Made by a program: the position numbers and the translations under genes | Notes under the pieces: generated by a model | What the model was told of the DNA's origin: nothing | Databases searched by the model: none | What the model saw: only the letters and a program-made list of their open reading frames with translations | Assembly (NCBI GenBank): GCA_015060335.1 | Contig: SUYR01000027.1 | Coordinates: 1-36,304 of the forward strand | Reading direction: 5' to 3' | DNA: 36,304 bases | Origin: Bacteroidales bacterium | Lineage (GTDB): Bacteria > Bacteroidota > Bacteroidia > Bacteroidales > UBA932 | Shown: positions 1 through 8,112 of the stretch, one piece after another | Position numbering within the stretch: the stretch's first letter is position 1 | Layout: every line of letters begins with the position of its first letter

Positions 1-421
1 CTATATACGGTCTTTCAGGACCGCATTACAACCACGGAAGCCCGTTGCGTATTAAACAATCTACCAACGAATTGCATTATTTCCCAATTTCCTGCCTTTT
101 TCTCGCGAGTTCTCACTATTTTTGAGGTATTCCACTCAAAATGTATCATGCTGAATCTCAGTTATTTGGACGGATTATGCGACGCACCACCCCGGTGCAC
201 GCTTCCCGGAAACGATCCGAGCTGTTGCTGCAGGAAATCGTTCACTAAGACGGCGGTGCTGTGATAGCCAAGTCCGGCAACTCAGAATCGTGGCATATCA
301 TCCGTACCTCCATCACGCATTCCGTGTCACCCAACCAACTGATTCACAAACACTTAGAATATTAGGGGTCGGAAAATTCACCGACCCTCGCACACATAAA
401 GACTTGACTCACAAGACATTA
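1..421. other. No recognisable gene; possible decayed coding DNA
   Basis: I see no intact gene here. Frame 3 (+) reads through 3-365 with stops only at 123-125, 246-248 and 363-365. The stretch 126-365 has some coding character, for example residues GGAVIAKSGNSESWHIIRT just after the TAA at 246, but I cannot assign it to a family. It may be a decayed gene or mobile-element remnant, or simply non-coding. The window edge also prevents a view of what lies upstream. Confidence 0.3.
365..388. terminator. Short hairpin, possible terminator
   Basis: GGGTCGG at 366-372 pairs perfectly with CCGACCC at 381-387 around an 8-nt loop, with one more G-T pair outside. There is no T-run after it, so its role as a terminator for whatever lies upstream is uncertain. 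Confidence 0.3.
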
Positions 422-543
422 AGTGACAGGCTCAATGTGTCGTCCTGAAAAAAAGTTTACCAAGTAAGGGCAACATTTATGGAAGTGGCAGACTCAATGT
501 GTCGTCCTGAAAAAAAGCTTACCAAGTAGGCAACATTTATGGA
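422..543. repeat. Tandem direct repeat, two units of 62 and 60 bp
   Basis: Unit 1 (422-483) and unit 2 (484-543) abut exactly. They differ at about three bases plus a 2-nt gap. Both contain the block CTCAATGTGTCGTCCTGAAA and end in CAACATTTATGGA. The string GTCGTCCTGAAAAAAAG resembles ends of Bacteroidetes insertion sequences from memory, which I cannot verify. No transposase is next to it. The repeat lies about 180 bp upstream of the fimbrial promoter. Confidence 0.8.
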
Positions 544-717
544 ATCTCTATTCTATCGGACTATGTAGCGGGCCCAAGGAGAAAATGAAGTAATATCTAT
601 ATGCACACATAGAGCCTGAATATTTTACAGAAAGGCGATGCGATTATTAATAACAAACCACAAAGAAGGTGATTATTCTTCAATTTATTTATCAAATACC
701 GTTATTCATATTAAAAA

Positions 718-748
718 TTTGGAAAACAAACAATTATCGCTACCTTTG
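718..748 (+). promoter_or_regulatory. Bacteroidetes sigma-ABfr promoter of the fimbrial operon
   Basis: A -33 element TTTG (718-721) and a -7 element TACCTTTG (741-748) are 19 nt apart, which matches the known Bacteroides consensus TTTG-N19-21-TAnnTTTG. Transcription should start near 755, giving a leader of about 45 nt before the first fimbrial gene. It is the only clear promoter ahead of nine closely packed genes, so it probably drives the whole operon. Confidence 0.75.
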
Positions 749-764
749 CCATGCTACGGCAAAG
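744..764. promoter_or_regulatory. Inverted repeat overlapping the fimbrial -7 box
   Basis: CTTTGCC (744-750) and GGCAAAG (758-764) form a perfect 7-bp inverted repeat with a 7-nt spacer. The left arm covers most of the -7 element and the right arm covers the expected first transcribed bases. It could be a repressor operator or a 5' end hairpin. The sequence does not tell which. Confidence 0.5.
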
Positions 765-800
765 TATAGAACATACCACGCCTAAAACTAACAAACACCG

Positions 801-1403
801 ATGGTTTCAACATACAGGAATATCCTAAAATATCTGATTGCATTCCTGTTCGTATTCGCTGTGAGCTCGCGCGCGAATGCGCAGGATATTGCCATTAAGA
901 CAAACGTTCTCGGTGACGCTATGGGCTCACTGAATATCGGAGTAGAATGCAGGCTTGCCGACAGGTGGACTCTCGACCTGAGCGGACATCTTGATCCGTG
1001 GACACGCAAGGACGGCTCATTCAGAAAACACGCATTCGCACAGCCAGAAGCGCGCTGGTGGTTCTGCGACACATTCAGCGGGCACTTCCTCGGACTACAT
1101 GCTCACGGCGGCATATTCAACGTCGGCGGAATAGACACTCAGCTGAATTTTCTCACAAACGATTTCTCTGTACTGAACGACTCCCGCTTCCAAGGATGGT
1201 TTGCAGGAGCCGGATTTGCATATGGATACGATCTCATCCTGGGCAGACACTGGAACCTCGAATTCGAGATCGGAGCCGGATATGCGTACACAAGATACGA
1301 CCAGTTCGAGTGTCAGGAGTGCGGCTCGGTACTGGCAGAAGACATGACGCACCATTATATCGGCATCACCAAGGCCGCAATAAGTCTGGTATTCCTATTT
1401 TAA
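801..1403 (+). CDS. DUF3575 family outer-membrane protein of the fimbrial operon
   Basis: This is a 200-residue protein with a hydrophobic signal peptide ending near the SRANAQ motif (about residues 23-28). Alternating aromatic and polar strands follow, and the protein ends in a terminal Phe (SLVFLF), as expected for a small outer-membrane beta-barrel. The pattern AIKTNVLGDAMGSLNIGVE and the later GHFLGLHAHGG fit the DUF3575 family, which is common at the head of Bacteroidales Mfa/Fim loci. It is the first gene after the promoter at 718-748, and the DUF3868 gene follows after 11 nt. The exact role in fimbrial biogenesis is not known; help with surface export or anchoring is an inference from position. 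No strong ribosome binding site precedes the ATG, which is normal in this phylum. Confidence 0.8.
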   Translation: MVSTYRNILKYLIAFLFVFAVSSRANAQDIAIKTNVLGDAMGSLNIGVECRLADRWTLDLSGHLDPWTRKDGSFRKHAFAQPEARWWFCDTFSGHFLGLHAHGGIFNVGGIDTQLNFLTNDFSVLNDSRFQGWFAGAGFAYGYDLILGRHWNLEFEIGAGYAYTRYDQFECQECGSVLAEDMTHHYIGITKAAISLVFLF

Positions 1404-1414
1404 CGACATCGCCC

Positions 1415-2830
1415 ATGAAGAGACTGATTATCATCATTTTAGCAGTTATGGGGGGGTCGTTTGCCACCCTTTCTGCACAGAACGCGCCAGCTGACGCATG
1501 CAGCATGGTCCGCGAGGGAGACACATTCAATGTCGGACTCAACCTCAACCTCAGCACAACAGACGTCAAGAGCAACCGCATGGTAGTCTTCACTCCGATT
1601 CTTGTGGGAGAAAAGGACACCGTAAGCCTCTCATCTGTAGGTCTTCTCGGCAGAAGAAGATATTTCTACTATCAGCGCAACGAAAAACGTTATCCGGAAG
1701 TATTCGAAAACGAGAACTTCAGGACTAACGACTGCCCTGACTCATTCAGATGGGACGAATCAATGCCATTCAGCAAATGGATGGACGGCGCAAGCCTGAA
1801 GCTCCACAGACAGGTATATGGCTGCTGCAACGACGTCATCGAGGAAAGCATCATCGACCTGAGACAATTCAACGACTATCATCCGGTTTTCAGATGGATT
1901 GCTCCAGAGGCCGAACTGCTGAAAGTACGCTCTCTGCAGGGCTCCGCATATATCGACTTCGTGGTATCTACCACCGATATACGTCCCGACTACCGAGACA
2001 ACAGACGCGAGCTTGACAAGATTCTCGGGACCATCGACTCCCTCAAGGCAGATGCCGACATCACAATGGACACCATCTACATCAAGGGATTTGCATCGCC
2101 TGAAAGCCCGTACGACAACAACACGCGCCTGGCAAAAGGCCGTACACAGGCCCTCAAGGAATATGTCACACAGCTCTACAGATTCGACGAAGACTTCATC
2201 CTCACCTCATATGAGCCGGAAGACTGGGCAGGTCTGAGACGTTTCGTGGAGAACTCCAACATCAGCAACAAGGCCGAGATACTCCAGATCATCGACTGCG
2301 ACCTCGAGCCCGACCCTAAGGAATGGAAACTCAAATCCACATATCCGAAGGAATACAGATTCCTGCTCGAGACCTGCTACCCTGCCCTGCGTCACTCCGA
2401 CTACAGGATTGTATATAAGATCCGGACATATACCGACATCGAAGAACTCAAGAGAGTATTCAAGGAAGCCCCGGCTAAACTCAGCCTGAGAGAATTCTTC
2501 AACCTGTCATCCATATATGAGCCTGGCACAGAAGACTTCAACAAAACATTCGAAGTCGCAGTGATGGTATATCCGGACAACCCGACAGCCAACCTCAATG
2601 CAGCCAATGCCGCAATGGGAACCGGCGAACTCGACAAGGCAGAACGACACCTTGCAAAAGCCGGCCAAAGCCCAGAAGCAGTCTATGCACGCGGAGTACA
2701 TGCCGCCCTCAAACAGGACTACGCCCGCGCCAAATCCCTTTTTGCAGAAGCCGCTTCAATGCCGGACAACTCCTCAGTAAAGGACGCAGCCCAGGAGGCA
2801 CACACCGAAATGGATAAATTTATTTACTAA
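1415..2830 (+). CDS. DUF3868 / OmpA-like and TPR periplasmic protein
   Basis: A 471-residue protein. I chose the ATG at 1415 because it begins a proper signal peptide (MKRLIIIILAVMGGSFATLSAQ) just after the upstream gene; the frame is open further upstream but that part overlaps the DUF3575 gene and has no export signal. Residues about 25-190 fit DUF3868. A middle part with DTIYIKGFASPESPYDNN and a following RTQALKEY resembles the peptidoglycan-binding OmpA C-terminal fold. The last 110 residues are alanine-rich helical repeats of TPR type (NPTANLNAANAAMGTGELDKAERHL region). DUF3575-DUF3868 pairs usually precede fimbrillin genes. A link between the cell wall and the surface fimbria is likely but inferred. 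Confidence 0.75.
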   Translation: MKRLIIIILAVMGGSFATLSAQNAPADACSMVREGDTFNVGLNLNLSTTDVKSNRMVVFTPILVGEKDTVSLSSVGLLGRRRYFYYQRNEKRYPEVFENENFRTNDCPDSFRWDESMPFSKWMDGASLKLHRQVYGCCNDVIEESIIDLRQFNDYHPVFRWIAPEAELLKVRSLQGSAYIDFVVSTTDIRPDYRDNRRELDKILGTIDSLKADADITMDTIYIKGFASPESPYDNNTRLAKGRTQALKEYVTQLYRFDEDFILTSYEPEDWAGLRRFVENSNISNKAEILQIIDCDLEPDPKEWKLKSTYPKEYRFLLETCYPALRHSDYRIVYKIRTYTDIEELKRVFKEAPAKLSLREFFNLSSIYEPGTEDFNKTFEVAVMVYPDNPTANLNAANAAMGTGELDKAERHLAKAGQSPEAVYARGVHAALKQDYARAKSLFAEAASMPDNSSVKDAAQEAHTEMDKFIY

Positions 2831-2862
2831 TACTAACTATTAACATTTTAACACAAACAATC

Positions 2863-4410
2863 ATGAAAAAGATTTCATTTTTGATGGCAGCCCTGCTCGT
2901 AGCAATGGTAGGATGCCAGAAGGAGCCGCAGGCTCAGACTCAGGGTAATGGTCTGAACCCTGAGGACAAGGTGTACATGGAGTTTCAGATTCAGACACTC
3001 ACTACACGCTCGTCTACAAACAGCGATGCAGATGATAACTATGTTTCTTCAGATGCAGCCCCAAATGTAGAGGTAGGTCAGAATTATGAAAATAACATTT
3101 CTACTGTTGATGTTGTTCTTCGTAGCGCTAATTCATATGTTAGCGCACAGGTAGTAAATCCTGCTGCTGAAGACGATGGCAATTATAAGACTTGGGTAGC
3201 TGAGTTTGCAAGCAGTCAGCTTGAGACAGGCGTTAATTATGAAGTATATATCTATGTTAATTGCAGCGCAAAGCAGGATCTTAACGCAACTTCAGAGGCA
3301 GATATTGCAACTATAACTGATAAAACTGACAACGGAAAGTTTTGGATGACAAGTGCATATACACCTGCAACTAAGAACTTTGATGCGTTTAGTACTGATA
3401 AAAATAATCCAACAGATATAGGAACACATTATGTTGAGCGCGTAATGGCACGTTTGGACTATATGCCTAAGGGCCCTTATACTTTAGGAGATGGCGTTCA
3501 GGTTACTCTGAAAGAGGCTGCTCTTATCAATCAAAGTAAGTCATTCTACATGCTTCGTCGTGTTTCATCAGATGGTACGAACACAAATTGGGTAATAGGA
3601 GGAGTCGAAACACCTCTAAATTATGTGGTTGATACTGACTATTCAGACAAGCAAGACGGATATGGGGCTAACGACGCTTCGTTGTTTGATTATCATATGT
3701 CGACAAGTCCAGATACTTGGCAGTGGAAGTCTATTGTTAAAACAGATGAGTGGGTTCCAGATAACTGGGAAGGTACTGATGATGGTAAAACTGACTACGA
3801 TGGAACGCATATACTCAACGATTACTATATCTGGCAGTATGCTAAGGAGAATACAATTCCAAAAGAGCCTAAGAACCAGCAGAACGGTCTCTCTACAGGT
3901 ATTGTATTCAAGGGAGAACTCTCTGGTGATCTCGTAACTGCTGCTGCTGGACAGCCTATATATGTTTTCGAGAATGTTCTCTATGGAACATGGGATAAGG
4001 TAGTAGCTGCCGCTAAGGAAGCTAATGCTTCAGAGTCTCTCAAGTTTGCTGTTTCTGTATGTAACAATGATGGAACGGCAAAGGATTCAGCAACATTGGC
4101 AGCTGCAGGTTTCACAGGATACTCTGCTGTTGATGGAAAGTATTATACATACTATTACTACTGGAACCGTCATAACGACAATGGCGATAACACAGCTATG
4201 GGACAGATGGAGTTTGCAGTCGTTCGTAACAATGTTTATAAGCTCTGTGTTGACAGCATCAGCAAGTATGGTCACCCAACTCCAGGCGGAACAGATCCGG
4301 ACCCAGATCCAGTAAATCCTACTGATCCAGACGAGGAGGGAGAATACTACTTCAAGGTTACTGTCAAGGTCCTCCCTTGGGTTGTTCGTGTAAATCACAT
4401 CGAATTCTAA
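2863..4410 (+). CDS. Mfa1-like major fimbrillin
   Basis: A 515-residue lipoprotein, probably the main shaft subunit. The lipobox AMVGC puts the lipid on Cys18. LTTR-SS places a candidate maturation site after Arg49, at the same distance at which gingipain cleaves Porphyromonas Mfa1. Two beta-sandwich domains are expected. The motif IYVFENVLYGTW (about residue 366) is like the Mfa1 C-terminal domain, and a Pro/Asp-rich linker (PGGTDPDPDPVNPTDPDEEG) precedes the final strand KVTVKVLPWVVRVNHIEF. That last strand is nearly the same as the end of the next gene (WVVRINHIGI) and may be the donor strand. Codon use is visibly richer in A and T at third positions than in its neighbours, which fits very high expression or recent exchange of the subunit gene. 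A 32-nt AT-rich gap precedes it and 15 nt follow it. Confidence 0.85.
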   Translation: MKKISFLMAALLVAMVGCQKEPQAQTQGNGLNPEDKVYMEFQIQTLTTRSSTNSDADDNYVSSDAAPNVEVGQNYENNISTVDVVLRSANSYVSAQVVNPAAEDDGNYKTWVAEFASSQLETGVNYEVYIYVNCSAKQDLNATSEADIATITDKTDNGKFWMTSAYTPATKNFDAFSTDKNNPTDIGTHYVERVMARLDYMPKGPYTLGDGVQVTLKEAALINQSKSFYMLRRVSSDGTNTNWVIGGVETPLNYVVDTDYSDKQDGYGANDASLFDYHMSTSPDTWQWKSIVKTDEWVPDNWEGTDDGKTDYDGTHILNDYYIWQYAKENTIPKEPKNQQNGLSTGIVFKGELSGDLVTAAAGQPIYVFENVLYGTWDKVVAAAKEANASESLKFAVSVCNNDGTAKDSATLAAAGFTGYSAVDGKYYTYYYYWNRHNDNGDNTAMGQMEFAVVRNNVYKLCVDSISKYGHPTPGGTDPDPDPVNPTDPDEEGEYYFKVTVKVLPWVVRVNHIEF

Positions 4411-4425
4411 TCAACGACACAATTC

Positions 4426-5439
4426 ATGAAATTGAAAAGTGTAATATTCAATCCTGCTGTCAGGATGGGGCTTGTGAGCCTCATCCTGGCAATGGGTTTG
4501 ATTTCCTGCAATCTGGTATGGGATGAGCATGTGGAGTGTCCTACCGGTGTGAGGCTTAAGTTCGTTTACGACAGGAATATGGAGTATGCGAATGCCTTCC
4601 ACTCTAAGGTACATTGCGTGTCTGTCCTTGTCTTCGATGCCGAGGGCAATTATCTCACTACTATCGAAGAGAACAGTGAGGTGCTCAAGGATGAGGCATA
4701 CCGTATGGAGATCGAACTCGAGAAGGGAGATTACACATTCGTCGCATACGGAGGTCTTGCCTGCGATGACAAGTCCTTCAATATTCCGGTCATGACTCCT
4801 ACACGTGCCGTAAGCCATATCGACGGGCTGTATGCCGAGATGGAGCATGAGGATTTCGTCTCTGACGACCTTAAACACGATTTCTTCCATGGTGCGCGTT
4901 CTGTAACAATATCTGAGAACACCTATCAGGAGGAAGTCATCAGTCTTACCAAAAACACCAACAGTATCCGCATCATCCTTCAGCAGGCTAACGGCAAACC
5001 GCTTTCGGCTGACGAGTTCACATTTACCATTACTGACGACAACTCATATATGGACAAGGCGAACAATGTGGTCCCGAAGGGCAATGTCACTTATAAGCCT
5101 TGGTCATCGGGAGATGCAGAAGTGGGAACTGCAACAGACGGAGAGACACCGGTTACTGTAGCATATGCCGAGTTCTCGACTTCCCGCCTGACTACAGGTA
5201 CATCTCCTAAGCTGATTGTGAGCAATGCCGATAGCGGAGAGGACATCCTCAATATTCCTCTCAACAATTACCTGGCACTTTACAAGAGCGACCGATACTC
5301 GGACATGAGCATGCAGGAATACCTCGACCGCGAAAGCGAATGGGCTATCGTGTTCTTCCTGGATGACGGAATGAGGTGGATCAACACCCGGATTGTCGTG
5401 AACGACTGGGTGGTGAGAATCAATCATATAGGCATTTAG
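4426..5439 (+). CDS. Mfa2/FimB-like fimbrial anchor lipoprotein
   Basis: A 337-residue lipoprotein with lipobox LISC (Cys28). The start of the mature part, with CNLVWDEHVECPTGVRLKFVYD, and the pattern YANAFHSKVHCVSVLVFDAEGNYL are typical of the FimB/Mfa2 family, which holds the fimbria in the outer membrane and limits its length. The C-terminal strand WINTRIVVNDWVVRINHIGI is also a family feature. It directly follows the major subunit, as mfa2 follows mfa1 in Porphyromonas. It has no T-[K/R]-[A/S] cleavage site near the N-terminus, which fits an anchor that stays lipidated. Confidence 0.85.
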   Translation: MKLKSVIFNPAVRMGLVSLILAMGLISCNLVWDEHVECPTGVRLKFVYDRNMEYANAFHSKVHCVSVLVFDAEGNYLTTIEENSEVLKDEAYRMEIELEKGDYTFVAYGGLACDDKSFNIPVMTPTRAVSHIDGLYAEMEHEDFVSDDLKHDFFHGARSVTISENTYQEEVISLTKNTNSIRIILQQANGKPLSADEFTFTITDDNSYMDKANNVVPKGNVTYKPWSSGDAEVGTATDGETPVTVAYAEFSTSRLTTGTSPKLIVSNADSGEDILNIPLNNYLALYKSDRYSDMSMQEYLDRESEWAIVFFLDDGMRWINTRIVVNDWVVRINHIGI

Positions 5440-5470
5440 ACATTATAGGGTCGGCAGAAAAAGGAGAAAA

Positions 5471-7099
5471 ATGAGAACGCTCAACTTCATACCAGCAGTT
5501 TTCAGGCTATGGCTTACAGTCATGGTCCTCCTTTTCGCATCCTGCTCTAAGGAAGAGCTGTCCCAGACGCAAGACCCGGCGAATGTCAACGATACTCCTG
5601 CGACCCTCACTCTGATGGTCGCTCACCCTGATGCGGTACTGATAAAGACCAAGGCCGACGACAAAGGTCCGTACGATGTGCCTTATACAAATGCCGAATC
5701 AGCTATCCGCAATCTTATTTTCTTTATCTTTGATGTTGACTCGGAGGGTAACGAGTCCATCAATTCCAAACAGATATTTGAAGTCAGTTCTCCTGTATTC
5801 ACAACGGGCATATATACATTTGAAAAAGCCCTGACTCTGAATCCGGGCAAGAAACATATCTATGTGGCTGCAAACATAAACCCTGCCCAAAGAGAACTGA
5901 TCTATGACAACAGCAGCAGCGACAATTTCAAGATGGACGACATCATCCTGGCAGGAAGTACTCACGACGAGGCCCTTGCAAATGTAATAAAGGATGATAT
6001 GTCTCATACGGGACAGGGTACGGACATACTGATGTTTGCCCAAGCATTCAGCGGAGACCTTTTCAACCCTGATTTTGATATTGAAATAGTTGAGGGCAGC
6101 AAGGACAGGTACCAGCTGGCAGCACAACTCAAGCGTCTTGTGACCAAAGTACTTGTAACATGCAAGGAAGGAGAACGAGGGTTTGTCGCATCCGGAGGCA
6201 AATTCATAATCCCTACTGCAGACATCCGCTACTGCCTCAACACCACCACAAAACAGATATATCTCAAGGAGAGACACAACACAACTGCCGACATCAACGA
6301 AGATACTGACTGGATACTTCAGGACTATTCTTCGCAGACCGGCAATGACAGCTACAACAGCCACTACATGTACTGCTCCGGTGGAGAACTTATAAGCCGA
6401 ATCCATGACCAGAGATACAGCACTGTGCCTGTGGCTTATGACGAAAGCCGACTTGAAGTAAACGAGAATCATTATACCGAAGGACTGTATTGCCTTGAGA
6501 ATACTGTTTACGCAGGTAACGGGTCTTGGGCAGATATTGATGCGACAGCGAAATTCGCTACGACCCATATAGCTATGAAGGTGAGGATGATTCCGAGAAC
6601 AATACAAAGGTCAAATCTCAACAACATGTACCTCAAGGCTTATAAGGAAGAGCATGATGGCGTGGACAACTGGTATTGGGAGAAAGCCCTCACTTCCGGA
6701 ACAGATGAAAATGACGGAGGCAAGCCTTACCCGGCAGGAACTTACTGGGCCCTTACCAAGAATGGCAGCACCACATACTATGGTGAGATGGGACGTGATG
6801 AAATGATCAAGCAGAACCGAGCCACCCTCGATGAATTCGTAAAATATGAAGGTGGTTATAACTGGTTCTACACCTTTATCGAGGGTGGAAAAAACACAAC
6901 GGACGGCACAACCCTGTCGTATGTTGGAGATTCATATTGGGGATTGCAGAGAAACAGCTACTATATTGTAAATATACAGAGTATCAAACAGATCGGAGAG
7001 AGTAGTCCTGAAGGAGATTTCATCAGGATCAACTCACAGACAGTGGATTGGACACAAAGAGGATCACAGGAAGTGGTCATTAAACCGAAAGGAGAGTGA
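5471..7099 (+). CDS. Second Mfa1-like fimbrillin (minor or alternative shaft subunit)
   Basis: A 542-residue lipoprotein with lipobox FASC (Cys25) and a candidate cleavage site KTK-AD after Lys61. An N-terminal domain with AIRNLIFFIFDVDSEGNE and HIYVAANINPAQRE matches the fimbrillin N-domain pattern. The C-terminal half has YCLENTVYAGNG followed by FATTHIAMKVRMIP and later YYGEMGRDEM and WGLQRNSYYIVNIQSI, which are typical of Mfa1-type C-domains. A strong ribosome binding site AAGGAG (5461-5466) lies 4 nt before the ATG. The stop overlaps the GTG that could start the next frame. It may be a minor subunit, comparable in place to mfa3/mfa4, although its size and motifs are closer to a major subunit. 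Confidence 0.75.
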   Translation: MRTLNFIPAVFRLWLTVMVLLFASCSKEELSQTQDPANVNDTPATLTLMVAHPDAVLIKTKADDKGPYDVPYTNAESAIRNLIFFIFDVDSEGNESINSKQIFEVSSPVFTTGIYTFEKALTLNPGKKHIYVAANINPAQRELIYDNSSSDNFKMDDIILAGSTHDEALANVIKDDMSHTGQGTDILMFAQAFSGDLFNPDFDIEIVEGSKDRYQLAAQLKRLVTKVLVTCKEGERGFVASGGKFIIPTADIRYCLNTTTKQIYLKERHNTTADINEDTDWILQDYSSQTGNDSYNSHYMYCSGGELISRIHDQRYSTVPVAYDESRLEVNENHYTEGLYCLENTVYAGNGSWADIDATAKFATTHIAMKVRMIPRTIQRSNLNNMYLKAYKEEHDGVDNWYWEKALTSGTDENDGGKPYPAGTYWALTKNGSTTYYGEMGRDEMIKQNRATLDEFVKYEGGYNWFYTFIEGGKNTTDGTTLSYVGDSYWGLQRNSYYIVNIQSIKQIGESSPEGDFIRINSQTVDWTQRGSQEVVIKPKGE

Positions 7100-7104
7100 C
7101 AAAG

Positions 7105-8103
7105 ATGAAAAGAGGCTTGTTCATATTAATGATGGTCGTGGCGGCTGCCTGTTCAAAACCTGTAATGGTATCGGACAAGGAGCCTATGCTGATCTATGCC
7201 ATGACCAAATCGCCTACGACAGATGGTGCATCTACTCCGGTTTTCCTGTTCTGGCTTGAGAATGACTTCGAGAATGTTGCTGAAGGCAGTTATGCCCAGC
7301 CTTACTTTGTGGCGTGGCCATATGATGATATAGATGCATATAAGGATGTAACTTATAACACCGGAAAGAAATACCCGGAAAACGATGGTCTTGTCTGCTG
7401 CACCGGCTACTTCCCTGCCTCGCTCATAGTGGATGAGAATGCGCAGCAGAGGAGCTGGACAAGACTGGATGTGCCGTCGGAGGATATCGGACTGATGGAT
7501 GTAATGGTGGCTCCGGAACATATTACAGGAAAAAGTTCGGCTCATTTCGAGACGAAGAATCCAAAGGAGCCGCTTGAGTTCATCCATGCCCAGAGCAAAA
7601 TTGTGTTCAAGGCGAAGATGGGAACGGAGATGGCGATGAACAGGTATCTGAGGAACGTCACCATAACTGTGCCGGGATCCGAGCTGATGAGCGGTCTGAA
7701 GTGGGAGAACGGAAGATACATTGCAGACAGGACTGCAGGAGAGGAAGCGTCGGTGGTATTGAAGGATCCGAGTACGACCCAGCTTGACCCAAACCAGAAA
7801 GCACGCGAGATAGGCGAAGTATACATATATCCCGGAAAGGAATCCATGAAGATCAAGGTGGATATAGAGATGTCTGACAGTCCCCTGTTTACGGAACATG
7901 AAATCATCTCCATTGAGGCAGATGTAGATTTCAATCTCACTGACAGCTACGGCAGTACGCTGAGAGAAAACGATGCGTATGAAATCATACTTGTGATAAA
8001 CTATGACTCCATCATTCTGAAAGGAAGAAAGGCAGAATGGGAGGAAGGTGGAGGTCTGCTTATCCCGATATACCCGAACCAGACACCATCCCCAAACATT
8101 TAA
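7105..8103 (+). CDS. Fimbrillin family accessory lipoprotein
   Basis: A 332-residue lipoprotein. I prefer the ATG at 7105 over the in-frame GTG at 7096. It gives a clean signal peptide (MKRGLFILMMVVAAAC, Cys16) and sits about 10 nt after GGAG (7091-7094). A candidate cleavage site MTK-SP follows Lys35. The central FIHAQSKIVFKAKMGTEMA block, then NVTITVPGSELMSGLKWENGRY, is the usual pattern of fimbrillin-A-clan (Mfa_like_1) proteins, where the His-Ala-x-Ser-Lys motif marks the start of the second half. It follows the gene before it with almost no gap and lies 9 nt before the tip-adhesin gene, so translational coupling is likely. It is probably an adaptor between shaft and tip. Confidence 0.7.
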   Translation: MKRGLFILMMVVAAACSKPVMVSDKEPMLIYAMTKSPTTDGASTPVFLFWLENDFENVAEGSYAQPYFVAWPYDDIDAYKDVTYNTGKKYPENDGLVCCTGYFPASLIVDENAQQRSWTRLDVPSEDIGLMDVMVAPEHITGKSSAHFETKNPKEPLEFIHAQSKIVFKAKMGTEMAMNRYLRNVTITVPGSELMSGLKWENGRYIADRTAGEEASVVLKDPSTTQLDPNQKAREIGEVYIYPGKESMKIKVDIEMSDSPLFTEHEIISIEADVDFNLTDSYGSTLRENDAYEIILVINYDSIILKGRKAEWEEGGGLLIPIYPNQTPSPNI

Positions 8104-8112
8104 TTCACAGAA

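Noticed and set aside
625..639. Third copy of the palindromic element (TTACAGAAAGGCGAT)
   Set aside because: Only 15 bases match; the rest of the arm, the loop and the other arm are absent. It may be chance or a small remnant.
600..800. Invertible promoter for phase variation of the fimbriae
   Set aside because: The only inverted repeat near the promoter is 7 bp with a 7-nt spacer on the -7 box itself. No pair of longer repeats flanks the promoter and no recombinase gene is nearby.
998..1414. N-terminal extension of the DUF3868 gene
   Set aside because: The open frame overlaps the DUF3575 gene, is Arg-rich and has no export signal; the ATG at 1415 gives a proper signal peptide.
5699..6607. 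302-codon open frame on the minus strand
   Set aside because: It lies fully within the second Mfa1-like gene, has no family features and many Cys and His typical of antisense frames.
7096..7104. GTG start for the small fimbrillin
   Set aside because: It would add three residues before the signal peptide; the ATG at 7105 has the better spacing to GGAG.
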